Source: Microbacterium gallinarum (GTDB lineage: Bacteria; Actinomycetota; Actinomycetes; Actinomycetales; Microbacteriaceae). Taken from it: 64,000 nt of DNA. The stretch is taken from contig NZ_JACSPM010000005.1 of assembly GCF_014837165.1 (NCBI RefSeq), positions 62,001-126,000 on the forward strand, in the 5' to 3' direction. Shown one piece after another: positions 51,503 through 59,395 of this stretch (within the stretch, counting starts at the first letter, position 1; every line of letters starts with the position of its first letter). The position numbers were made by a program, and so were the translations under genes. The notes beneath the pieces were generated by a model. That model was not told where the DNA came from. It searched no databases and was given only the letters and a program-made list of their open reading frames with translations.

Positions 51503-52003
51503 TCAGGCGCCGGCGGGCGGGTCGAGCAGCAGGCCGATCCGCTCGTCGAGGTAGCGATCGAGGGGCATGAAGCCGCCGGAGGCGCTCCACCGGATGCTCG
51601 GGACGCCGTCCACGAGGGCGAGCGGGTCGGTCGACGCGCCCGAGCCGGCCCGGGTGCCGTCGAGGGCGGCGGGATCCAGCATCCGCCACCCGATGTGCAC
51701 GGTCTCGCCCTCCTCGAACCCGCCGCGATGTGCGGCCGAGGCGAGTTCGCCCCGGCGCCGCTGCGATTCGGCGGTGTACCCGCGGATGGCTTCGCTGCGG
51801 GCGCGGATGATCTCGCCCGTGGCGAGCACGGTGTCGTCGGTCAGCAGCAGCGCCCCGAGGTGCCACGCCGTGCCCGCGCGCACGATCCGAGGGGCGCGGG
51901 CGATCCCCAGCACGCGGCGCGGCGAGACGAGCTCCCCGAGGGCCTCCCGCGGCGCCGGGGCGAGGCGCTCGCGAGCGGCGTCGAGGATGGCGGCGACACT
52001 CAT
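51503..52003 (-). CDS. Hypothetical protein, coupled to antiporter
   Basis: 166 aa, soluble, no recognisable domain. It begins MSVAAILDAARERLAP; the middle contains TAWHLGALLLTDDTVLATGE, and the end is a Pro/Ala tail. The start overlaps the antiporter stop by ATGA, so both are translated together. It may modulate the antiporter, which is only inferred from coupling. Confidence 0.7.
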   Translation of the reverse strand: MSVAAILDAARERLAPAPREALGELVSPRRVLGIARAPRIVRAGTAWHLGALLLTDDTVLATGEIIRARSEAIRGYTAESQRRRGELASAAHRGGFEEGETVHIGWRMLDPAALDGTRAGSGASTDPLALVDGVPSIRWSASGGFMPLDRYLDERIGLLLDPPAGA

Positions 52004-53202
52004 GCCATGTCGTCCTCGACCGGCACGGTCGATCCGCTGCGCCGCTCGCCGCGGATGCTCATCGCAACAAGGGGGAAGAGCAGCACGGAGAGCATGCCCG
52101 CGCCCACGAGCAGCGCGGCCGCCGCCGACGAGAGGATGCCCTCGTCGAGGCCGATGGCCGTCACGGCGACGATGATCGGAAGCGCCGTGGCACCGAGCAG
52201 TGCGACCGACAGCCGATCGCGGCGGGTCGACCCCTCGGGTGCGGCGAGCATCGAGGGGAGGCCGCGCACGAGGAACAGCACGACGAGCACGACCGGCAGC
52301 AGCAGGAGGAGGATGGGCTGCGCGATGAGGGCTTCGAGGTCGAATGTGACGCCGGTGTAGATGAAGAACACCGGCACCAGGAAGCCGAACGCGAGCGCCT
52401 CGACCTTGCTCTCGACGGCAGCACGGTCGGGCTCGGCGGCGTCGCGCATGAGCAGGCGCCAGACGATGCCCGCGGCGAAGGCACCCAGCAGGATGTCGAG
52501 GTCGAGCACCACGCTGATCGCGATGAGCCCCGCCAGGATGACCAGCACGACGCGGATCGCGAACTGCCCCGAGGTGTGCAGCGTCGAGTTGACGAAGCGG
52601 TGCATCGCGCCGCGCGGCACGTGAAGCGCGAGCCAGATCGCGAAGCCGGCCAGCAGGACGAACAGCAGCAGCACGACCGTCGACACACCGGGCGCCCGGC
52701 CGCCGAGGAACACCGAGATCGCGATGAGCGGCCCGAACTCGCCTACCGCCCCGATCGCGCCGATCGCCTTTCCGAACGGCGTCTTGAGCTCTCCGGCGTC
52801 GCGCAGGATCGGCAGGATCGTGCCCAGCGCCGTCGAGCACAGTGCGATGCCGATGATCACGGCCTCCTCGCCGGGCACGAAGATCCAGGCCAGCCCCACG
52901 CCGATGAGCAGGCTCAGCAGCCATCCGAGAGATGCCCGCCGGCCGGTCCGGCCTCGGAACGCCGCGAACTCGATCTCGGAGCCGGCGACGAAGAACAGCA
53001 TCGCCAGCCCGAACTCCGAGAGGACGTCGATGAAGGCATCCGGCTGCGCCCACCCCAAGACGCTGGGACCGACGAGGATGCCGAGCACCAACTCGAACAC
53101 GACGATCGGCACGCGAACCCATCGCGCCAGTCCGCGGGCTGCGAGCGGGGCGAGGACGCCGAGGATCGGGATGATCAGCAGCGTCGGCTCGAGATCGTCC
53201 AC
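52000..53202 (-). CDS. Cation:proton antiporter (CPA2/Kef-type)
   Basis: 400 aa with about twelve predicted membrane helices. Family features include VFELVLGILVGPSVLG near 35-50 and the helix AMLFFVAGSEIEF. It lacks the C-terminal RCK/TrkA-N domain found in full-length Kef proteins, so regulation would differ; the small coupled partner could fill that role. GTG start six bases after TAGGGT. Exports Na+ or K+ in exchange for H+. Confidence 0.88.
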   Translation of the reverse strand: MDDLEPTLLIIPILGVLAPLAARGLARWVRVPIVVFELVLGILVGPSVLGWAQPDAFIDVLSEFGLAMLFFVAGSEIEFAAFRGRTGRRASLGWLLSLLIGVGLAWIFVPGEEAVIIGIALCSTALGTILPILRDAGELKTPFGKAIGAIGAVGEFGPLIAISVFLGGRAPGVSTVVLLLFVLLAGFAIWLALHVPRGAMHRFVNSTLHTSGQFAIRVVLVILAGLIAISVVLDLDILLGAFAAGIVWRLLMRDAAEPDRAAVESKVEALAFGFLVPVFFIYTGVTFDLEALIAQPILLLLLPVVLVVLFLVRGLPSMLAAPEGSTRRDRLSVALLGATALPIIVAVTAIGLDEGILSSAAAALLVGAGMLSVLLFPLVAMSIRGERRSGSTVPVEDDMA

Positions 53203-53268
53203 GGACTCACCCTAGCGACGGGCGGGGCCGGTCGTGACGCCCACCGGCGCCGGCCGGAAACCGGAGGC

Positions 53269-54000
53269 TCAGGCCTCGATCACGCGCACCGGCCGGGGAC
53301 GCATTGGCGTCGCCGGGTGCACCGCGCCGCGGATCTCGCGATGCAGCCGCTCCATGCGCTCGTCCAGCTCGGCGGCCGTGTCGGCGGCGTCCTTGAGCTC
53401 GTCGAGCAGTCCGGCGGGCACGTTGGTGTCGTACTTGTAGTAGATCTTGTGCTCGAGGCTCGCCCAGAAGTCCATCGCGATCGTGCGGAACTGCACCTCG
53501 ACGGGCACCTCGACGCGGCCGCTCGAGAGGAACACCGGCACCTCGACGATGGCGTGCAGGCTCTTGTACCCGTTCGACTTCGGCTCCGCGATGTAGTCCT
53601 TGACGGTGATCACTCGGATGTCGTCCTGCGCGGCGAGCAGGTCGAACAGGCGGTACGCGTCCGAGACGAAGCTGCACGTGACGCGCACGCCGGCGATGTC
53701 GGTGATGTGCTCGCGGATCGAGCCGAAGTCGGGGTCGATGCCCTTGCGCTGCACCTTCTCGACGAGGCTGTCCGGCGACTTGACGCGGCTGGCGAGGTGC
53801 TCGATCGGGTTGTAGTCGTGCACGAGCTGGAACTCGTCGCGCAGGATGCCGAGCTTCGTCTCGACCTCCTGCATGCCGAAGCGGTACTCCATGAGGAAGC
53901 GCTCGAACTCGTCGCGCATCTCGCGCAGCTCGGCGGCCGAGACCGTGATCGAGGTGTCGTCGGGACTCGATGCGCGCGCGAGGGGCGCCGGGGTGGCCAT
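53269..54000 (-). CDS. GTP pyrophosphokinase family (small alarmone synthetase)
   Basis: 243 aa, single RelA/SpoT synthetase domain, no hydrolase or regulatory domain. Motifs visible: DIAGVRVTCSF, EPKSNGYKSLHAI and VEVQFRTIAMDFWASLEH. It would make (p)ppGpp or pGpp from GTP/GDP and ATP in response to stress. ATG at 54000 is chosen because TAGCGT lies seven bases upstream; GTG at 54009 is an alternative. Confidence 0.9.
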   Translation of the reverse strand: MATPAPLARASSPDDTSITVSAAELREMRDEFERFLMEYRFGMQEVETKLGILRDEFQLVHDYNPIEHLASRVKSPDSLVEKVQRKGIDPDFGSIREHITDIAGVRVTCSFVSDAYRLFDLLAAQDDIRVITVKDYIAEPKSNGYKSLHAIVEVPVFLSSGRVEVPVEVQFRTIAMDFWASLEHKIYYKYDTNVPAGLLDELKDAADTAAELDERMERLHREIRGAVHPATPMRPRPVRVIEA

Positions 54001-54046
54001 GTCCCCCACGCTAGGCAGGCCGGCTACGAGACACCTGTGAGATGCC

Positions 54047-54880
54047 TCAGCCCTCGAGCGCGCCGCGCGCGCGTTCGGCGTCCTTCGCGGCCGATCGGGC
54101 TCGGGATGCTGCAGCCCCCCGCTCCTCCTCGACCTGCCCGAGCGCCGCCTGGGCTCTCGCCTGCTCCTCCTCGAGCCGATCGAGATCGCGGCGCAGGTCG
54201 TCGATGCGCTCGGAGACGTGGTCGACGCGCTCCTGCAGCTTCGTCCGCTGCGCCTCGATGCGGGCGAGCTCGCGCTCCGCCTCGTTCGCGAGGCGCTCGG
54301 CTTCGCGCGCGGCCTTCTCCGCGGCCTTCCGCGCGCGCCGCTCGGCGAGGTCGTCGCGCTGCCGAGGTGCGGCGACGCCGGGGAGCGAACCGCCGACCGC
54401 GTCCGCGAGGTCGGCCTCCTCGAAGGCGCCCGCCTCGAGCGGAGTGACGAGGCGACCCGTCATGACGGCGGCAGCGGCCGCGGCATCCATCACCGCCGCA
54501 TTTATCGTCTTCTCGACGTCATCCCGCGCCGCGGCGCTGACGGTGACGCCGGCATCCTTCGCGAGGCCGGTGGCCTGGGTCGCGAGTGCGGCGACGAGGG
54601 CGCGGCGCTGGCGTCCGAGCCGCGAGAGCTCGGCGGCGTCGAGATCCTCCTGCGCCTCGCGCAGCGCGGCCGAAAGTTCGAGCGCCTCGCCGAGCTGGCC
54701 GCCGCGAGCGAGGAGGTTGACCGTCCACGCGGCCACGGTGGGCTTGCGCAGCCCTTTCACCTGCGCGGCGATGGACCGGTCGGCCATGCCGGCACGGGCG
54801 TTGCGCGCTGCGGTGAACTCGGCCGGCGGGAGGACGTAGAGCTCGGCCGCTATCGCGTCGAGGTCGGAGCGCTCCGGCAT
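54047..54880 (-). CDS. Coiled-coil hypothetical protein
   Basis: 277 aa. Residues 1-90 are globular with the phrase AAELYVLPPAEFTAARNARA and then LRKPTVAAWTVNLLARGG; similar actinobacterial proteins are uncharacterised. Residues about 175-277 are a Glu/Arg/Ala-rich coiled coil. No enzyme motif or membrane segment. CACAAT lies six bases before the ATG. Confidence 0.75.
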   Translation of the reverse strand: MPERSDLDAIAAELYVLPPAEFTAARNARAGMADRSIAAQVKGLRKPTVAAWTVNLLARGGQLGEALELSAALREAQEDLDAAELSRLGRQRRALVAALATQATGLAKDAGVTVSAAARDDVEKTINAAVMDAAAAAAVMTGRLVTPLEAGAFEEADLADAVGGSLPGVAAPRQRDDLAERRARKAAEKAAREAERLANEAERELARIEAQRTKLQERVDHVSERIDDLRRDLDRLEEEQARAQAALGQVEEERGAAASRARSAAKDAERARGALEG

Positions 54881-54973
54881 GGGTTCATTGTGTCAGGGGC
54901 GGCCACCGAGAGGTCGGGGAACGGGCGGGTTCGGGGGACGGGCGGGTTCGGCGCCGCGAGGTTCGGGGAGGGT

Positions 54974-56278
54974 TCAGCCCGCGAGAACCGAGGCGGCCTG
55001 GCGTGCGGCGCCGAGGGCGACGTACTCGCCGGGCTCGGGCACCTCGACCGCAAGGCCGAGCACGAGGGGAGCGATCGCCCGCACGGCCTCGGACTGCGCG
55101 CCTCCGCCGATGAGGAGCGCGCGATCGAGCGGCACACCGAGGCCGCGCAGGGCGTCGAGGCCGGCCGCGAGTCCCGACAGCATCCCCTCGACGGCGGCGC
55201 GCGCGAGGTTCTCCCGGGTGGTGGAGGCGAGCGTCATCCCGGTGAGCGACGCCGTCGCGTCGGGCAGGTTCGGGGTGCGCTCCCCCTCGAAGTACGGCAC
55301 CAGCGCGAGGCCGTCCGCCCCGGGCGACGCGGCCAGCGCGAGCCGCGACAGCTCTGCGTGGTCGACGCCGAGCAGACCCGCGATCGCGTCGAGCACGCGC
55401 GCGGCGTTGAGCGTGGCGACGAGCGGCAGGAAGCGCCCCGTGCAGTCGGCGAAACCGGCGACCGTGCCCGTCGGGTCGATCGTGCGCTCGTCGCTGACGG
55501 CGAACACGGTGCCGCTCGTGCCGATCGACACGACGACGTCGCCCGGTCCGGCGCCCAGTCCGAGCGCGGCGCCGGCGTTGTCGCCCGCGCCTCCGCCGAC
55601 GCGGCGTCCGTCCGCGTCCTCGACCCACTCGTCGGGGCCGAGCACGCGCGGCAGCAGCGCGTCGTGCCCGAGCCCCGCCGCCAGGAGGTCGCGGTCGTAG
55701 CCGCCGGTCTCGGGGTTCCAGTAGCCGGTGCCCGAGGCATCCGATCGATCCGTCACGAGCTCGTCGAGGACCGGTCCACGCGGCGACTCACCCGCGGGGC
55801 CGAAGCCGCGCAGGCGCCAGGTCAGCCAGTCGTGCGGGAGCGCGACGGCCGCAACGCGCGCGGCGTTGCCGGGCTCGGCATCGCGCAGCCAGCGCAGCTT
55901 GGTGAGGGTGAAGGATGCCACGGGCACCAGTCCGGTGCGCCGGGCGAGCTCCTCCGCACCGAACTCGGCGGTGAGGTCGGCCGCCGCCGGCGCGGAGCGG
56001 GTGTCGTTCCACAGGAGCGCCGGGCGGATGACCCGCCCGCCCTCGTCGAGCACGACCATGCCGTGCTGCTGGCCGCCGACGGCCCACGCCTCGACGTCGG
56101 CGAGGCCGCCTGCGTCGGCGATCGCGGCCTGCAGCGCTTCCCACCACGCGGCGGGGTCGACCTCGGTGCCGGCCGGGTGCGATGCACGCCCCTGGCGCAC
56201 GATCGCGCCGGTGGCGGCGTCGACGATCACGACCTTGCAGGACTGGGTCGACGAGTCGACTCCCATGACGAGCGGCAT
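54974..56278 (-). CDS. xylB: Xylulokinase
   Basis: 434 aa FGGY-family kinase, slightly shorter than E. coli XylB. The N-terminal [17 protein letters not shown] has the phosphate-binding loop, and the second ATPase motif is in [13 protein letters not shown]. It phosphorylates D-xylulose made by the isomerase encoded just upstream (56381-57568). The two genes are separated by 102 bases holding a long hairpin. Cytoplasmic. Confidence 0.9.
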   Translation of the reverse strand: MPLVMGVDSSTQSCKVVIVDAATGAIVRQGRASHPAGTEVDPAAWWEALQAAIADAGGLADVEAWAVGGQQHGMVVLDEGGRVIRPALLWNDTRSAPAAADLTAEFGAEELARRTGLVPVASFTLTKLRWLRDAEPGNAARVAAVALPHDWLTWRLRGFGPAGESPRGPVLDELVTDRSDASGTGYWNPETGGYDRDLLAAGLGHDALLPRVLGPDEWVEDADGRRVGGGAGDNAGAALGLGAGPGDVVVSIGTSGTVFAVSDERTIDPTGTVAGFADCTGRFLPLVATLNAARVLDAIAGLLGVDHAELSRLALAASPGADGLALVPYFEGERTPNLPDATASLTGMTLASTTRENLARAAVEGMLSGLAAGLDALRGLGVPLDRALLIGGGAQSEAVRAIAPLVLGLAVEVPEPGEYVALGAARQAASVLAG

Positions 56279-56301
56279 CGCTCCTCCTTCACGCGGTGGC
56301 G

Positions 56302-56368
56302 CGAACCAGGGGATTCTTCGCGAGTCCGAGGGTGGTGCCCCCGGTCTCGGCGGGAATCCCCTGGTTCG
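56302..56368. repeat. Long hairpin between xylA and xylB
   Basis: CGAACCAGGGGATTC (56302-56316) and GAATCCCCTGGTTCG (56354-56368) are perfect 15-base arms. Inside, CCGAG/CTCGG and GGTGG/CCCCC-like pairs extend the structure. It can act as an mRNA-processing or partial-termination signal that lowers xylB relative to xylA. Confidence 0.8.
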
Positions 56369-56380
56369 GGCGAGGATGGA

Positions 56381-57568
56381 TCAGCGGGCGCCGAGCAGGT
56401 GCTCGGTCGCGAGCTGCTGCAGGCGCACGAACCCGGCGCCCTTGCCGCCCAGGTACACGCTGGGGTCGAAGTCCTCGTAGGCCGAGCGATCGGCGAGGAA
56501 GTCGTCGTAGCTCTCCCCCGGGTTGAGGGTCGGGGTCGCGAGCTCGTCGACCTTCGCGGCGGCGAGCGCCTCCTGCACCTCGGGGTCGGCGCGGAACGCC
56601 GCGGCGCGCTCCTTGAGCAGCAGGTAGGTGCGCATGTTGGCGGCGGCCGACTCCCACACGCCGACCTCGTCCTCGGTGCGCGAGGGCTTGTAGTCGAAGT
56701 GGCGCGGGCCGTCGTAGGCGGGCACCCCACCGGGGCCGCCGTTCTCGAGCAGGTCGACGAGGGCGAAGGCGTTGTGCAGGTCGCCGTGGCCGAATACGAG
56801 ATCCTGGTCGTACTTGATGCCGCGCTGGCCGTTGAGGTCGATGTGGAAGAGCTTGCCGTGGTACAGCGCCTGGGCGATGCCGGCGGCGAAGTTGAGGCCC
56901 GCCATCTGCTCGTGGCCGACCTCGGGGTTGAGGCCGACGAGCTCGGGACGCTCGAGCGAGTCGATGAACGCGATCGCGTGGCCGAGCGTCGGCAGCAGGA
57001 TGTCGCCGCGGGGCTCGTTCGGCTTGGGCTCGATCGCGAAGCGGATGTCGTAGCCCTTGTCGGTGACGTAGTCGCCGAGCAGGTTCACGGCCTCGCGGTA
57101 GCGCTCCAGCGCCTGGCGGATGTCCTTGGCCGAGTCGTACTCGGCACCCTCACGGCCGCCCCACATGACGAACGTCTTCGCGCCGAGCTCGGCACCGAGG
57201 TCGAGCTGGCGGAAGACCTTCCGCAGCGCGAAGCGGCGCACGTCGCGGTCATTGGCGGTGAAGCCGCCGTCCTTGAACACGGGCGCGGAGAAGAGGTTGG
57301 TCGTGACCATCGGCACGATGAGGCCGGTGTCGGCGAGCGCGCCCTTGAGCCGGTCGATCTGCTTCTGGCGCTCGGCGTCGGTGGACCCGAACGCGAACAG
57401 GTCGTCGTCGTGGAATGTGAGGCCGTAGGCGCCGAGCTCGGCGAGCTTCTCGACCGCGTGCACGACGTCGAGCGGGTTGCGGGTGGGCCCGCCGAAGGGG
57501 TCGGTGCCGTTGTATCCGACGGTCCAGAGGCCGAAGGAGAACTTGTCGGCGGGAGTGGGGGTGGGCAT
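56381..57568 (-). CDS. xylA: Xylose isomerase
   Basis: 395 aa, the actinobacterial class I type. The active-site residues are all present: H53 and D56 in TFHDDDLF, E180 and K182 in AIEPKPNEP, and E216 and H219 in NPEVGHEQ. They fall one residue short of the numbering of the Streptomyces enzyme. It converts D-xylose to D-xylulose. Start ATG at 57568; the frame extending further upstream passes through the operator region and is not used. First gene of the xylAB operon. Confidence 0.96.
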   Translation of the reverse strand: MPTPTPADKFSFGLWTVGYNGTDPFGGPTRNPLDVVHAVEKLAELGAYGLTFHDDDLFAFGSTDAERQKQIDRLKGALADTGLIVPMVTTNLFSAPVFKDGGFTANDRDVRRFALRKVFRQLDLGAELGAKTFVMWGGREGAEYDSAKDIRQALERYREAVNLLGDYVTDKGYDIRFAIEPKPNEPRGDILLPTLGHAIAFIDSLERPELVGLNPEVGHEQMAGLNFAAGIAQALYHGKLFHIDLNGQRGIKYDQDLVFGHGDLHNAFALVDLLENGGPGGVPAYDGPRHFDYKPSRTEDEVGVWESAAANMRTYLLLKERAAAFRADPEVQEALAAAKVDELATPTLNPGESYDDFLADRSAYEDFDPSVYLGGKGAGFVRLQQLATEHLLGAR

Positions 57569-57615
57569 GACGCTCCTCGATTCGGCGGCGAACCAGGTTC
57601 GACGGTGAACTAAAT

Positions 57616-57630
57616 GTTGTTGAAAACAAC
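57616..57630. promoter_or_regulatory. Operator-like palindrome in the xylA/LacI gap
   Basis: GTTGTT-GAA-AACAAC is a perfect inverted repeat. On the minus strand, TATAGG (about 57631-57636) directly precedes it, and TTTAGTTCACC follows. It would overlap the xylA transcription start and so suit repression. Which regulator binds is not shown; the adjacent LacI-type protein is the obvious candidate, although a ROK-type XylR would also bind such A/T-rich sites. Confidence 0.55.
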
Positions 57631-57717
57631 CTATAGCATGAGCGGATGCTGCGTCCACTGCGTCATCCCGAGAATTACGCTTCTCCATCCCGATACTTTC
57701 GGCGCTAGCATCGTCCC

Positions 57718-58728
57718 ATGGCCGATACGTCACGGGTGACCCTCGCCGAGATCGCCGCGGAAGCGGGGGTCTCGCTCGCGACCATGTCGAAGGTGCTGAA
57801 CGGCCGCACGGACGTCTCGCCCGCGACCCGCGCCCGGCTCGAGGAGCACCTCGCGCGGCACGGGTACCAGCGCCGCACCTCCGCGCAGCGCAGCGAGTTC
57901 GTCGAGCTCGTGTTCCACGAGCTCGAGCCGATCTGGTCGATGGAGGTCATCGAGGGCGTCGAAGACGTCGCGCACGCAGCCGGTCTCTCCGTCGTGCTGA
58001 CGGTGAGCGGAGACCGCCACTCGCCCGCGCCCGACTGGATCGACGGCGTCCTGCGCCGGCGACCGGTCGGCGTCGTGCTGGTGTTCAGCGACCTGGAAGC
58101 CCGTTACCGCGAGAAGCTGCGGTCGCGCGGCATCCCGTTCGTCATCGTCGACCCGGCGGGCGATCCGTCGCCCGACGTTCCCTCGGTGGGTTCGGCGAAC
58201 TGGTCGGGCGGTCTCATGGCCACGCGGCACCTCATCGAGCTCGGGCACCACCGGATCGCCGCGATCACCGGCCCCGAGGACATGATGTGCTCGCTGGCCC
58301 GCGTCGACGGCTACCGCTCGGCGATGAACGCCGCCGGACTGCCGATCGACCCGGAGCTGATCCGCTTCGGCGACTTCCACCCCGGCGGCGGAGAGCACCA
58401 CGGCCGCGAGCTGCTCGCGCTGCCCGACCCGCCGACCGCCATCTTCGCGGGAAGCGACCTGCAGGCGCTCGGCGTCATCGCCGCCGGCTCGGCCGCGGGA
58501 CTCCGCGTTCCCGACGACCTGTCCGTCGTGGGCTACGACGACATCGCGCTCTCCCGCTGGATGAGCCCGCAGCTCACCACCGTGCACCAGCCGCTGCGGC
58601 GTATGGGCGAGGAGGCCACGCGCCTCGCGCTGCGCCTCGCCGACGGCGCCACCGCCGACACCCTGCGCATGGACCTCGCGACGCACCTCGTGGTGCGCGA
58701 CAGCAGCGCCCCGCCGCCGCCTCGCTGA
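57718..58728 (+). CDS. LacI family transcriptional regulator
   Basis: 336 aa. The N-terminal helix-turn-helix [20 protein letters not shown] (7-26) and hinge [15 protein letters not shown] are typical. The sugar-binding core ends with [12 protein letters not shown]. It is divergent from xylA and upstream of glycosidase and sugar ABC genes, so it probably responds to xylose or a xylo-oligosaccharide. ATG is six bases after TAGCAT, a leaderless start. Confidence 0.92.
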   Translation: MADTSRVTLAEIAAEAGVSLATMSKVLNGRTDVSPATRARLEEHLARHGYQRRTSAQRSEFVELVFHELEPIWSMEVIEGVEDVAHAAGLSVVLTVSGDRHSPAPDWIDGVLRRRPVGVVLVFSDLEARYREKLRSRGIPFVIVDPAGDPSPDVPSVGSANWSGGLMATRHLIELGHHRIAAITGPEDMMCSLARVDGYRSAMNAAGLPIDPELIRFGDFHPGGGEHHGRELLALPDPPTAIFAGSDLQALGVIAAGSAAGLRVPDDLSVVGYDDIALSRWMSPQLTTVHQPLRRMGEEATRLALRLADGATADTLRMDLATHLVVRDSSAPPPPR

Positions 58729-58748
58729 TCAGCCCACCGGGTCGGGTG

Positions 58749-58831
58749 TCGCAACATCGGAGATCCGGGCGACACACGGGGGCGAGGCATCCGTCGCCCC
58801 GCGTGTCTGTCGCGATCTCCGATTCTGCGGC
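58749..58831. repeat. Long imperfect palindrome after the LacI gene
   Basis: The arms begin TCGCA-ATCGGAGATC and end GATCTCCGAT-TGCGG; inner segments GCGACACACGGGGGCGA and TCGCCCCGCGTGTCTGTCGC pair with a few bulges. The stem is about 35 base pairs with an 8-base loop. It begins 20 bases after the stop, so it probably terminates the lacI transcript. Confidence 0.75.
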
Positions 58832-58902
58832 CTCCCCCGCGCCGCGCACCACCGGGAGGGGGCACGGGTGTCGGTGCGGTGCTGGGGCGCCTCCTCAACC
58901 GG

Positions 58903-59010
58903 CGGGGCCGGGCATACCGGGGGGCCGGGCATACCGGGGGCCGGGCCGGCCGGGGGCCGGGCATACCGGGGAGCCGGGCTGGCCGGAGGGCGGGCATACC
59001 GGGGAGCCGG
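58903..59010. repeat. Six-unit GC-rich tandem repeat
   Basis: Units of 16-17 bases start at 58910, 58927, 58943, 58959, 58976 and 58992. Four contain GGGCATACC and two contain GGGCCGGCC or GGGCTGGCC. Each is followed by CGGGGnGCC-like sequence. It fills much of the 352-base gap between the LacI gene and the small gene at 59081; no convincing coding region lies there. Confidence 0.85.
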
Positions 59011-59080
59011 ACCGGAGTCAAGCCTCCTCCTCCGGCGGGGGAAGCGGCGCATGATCGCTTCACGCGAAAGGAGCGCGCCC

Positions 59081-59386
59081 ATGGTTCTGGAACTGCCGAC
59101 GTCGTCGCCACGCCCGACCGCCCTGCGCTCCCGCGGAGTCCGCACGCTCCGCGAACTCCCGCCCCGCCGGCCGCAGCAGCCCGCGCCGCTTGACGCCGTC
59201 GTGCGGTGGGTCCGCACCGGCGACCGCTACGAGGTCCGGGTGCGCGAGCACCTCGTCGGCTACATCGACGTGGTCGGCGCGGTCTTCGTCGTGCTGGCCG
59301 GCGCCCGCTACGACCGTGCCGTCGAGGTGCTCCAGACCCTCGACTTCGACGCGGCCGTGCGGGCGATCAGCTCTGCGGAGGGCTGA
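59081..59386 (+). CDS. Small hypothetical protein
   Basis: 101 aa. Residues 1-45 are basic and Pro/Arg-rich; residues 48-100 (AVVRWVRTGDRYEVRVREHL, then VGYIDVVGAVFVVLAGARYD) look like a small alpha/beta domain. No family recognised. ATG at 59081 follows AAAGGAG at good spacing; the longer frame starting in the tandem repeats would add a low-complexity GAG/GIPG tail and is rejected. It converges with the GH3 gene nine bases away. Confidence 0.7.
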   Translation: MVLELPTSSPRPTALRSRGVRTLRELPPRRPQQPAPLDAVVRWVRTGDRYEVRVREHLVGYIDVVGAVFVVLAGARYDRAVEVLQTLDFDAAVRAISSAEG

Positions 59387-59395
59387 CGGCGACCC

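Noticed and set aside
58868..59080. N-terminal extension of the small gene at 59081 through the tandem repeats
   Set aside because: It would be low-complexity Gly/Ala/Pro/Arg sequence and the Shine-Dalgarno lies at 59067-59073, directly before the ATG at 59081.
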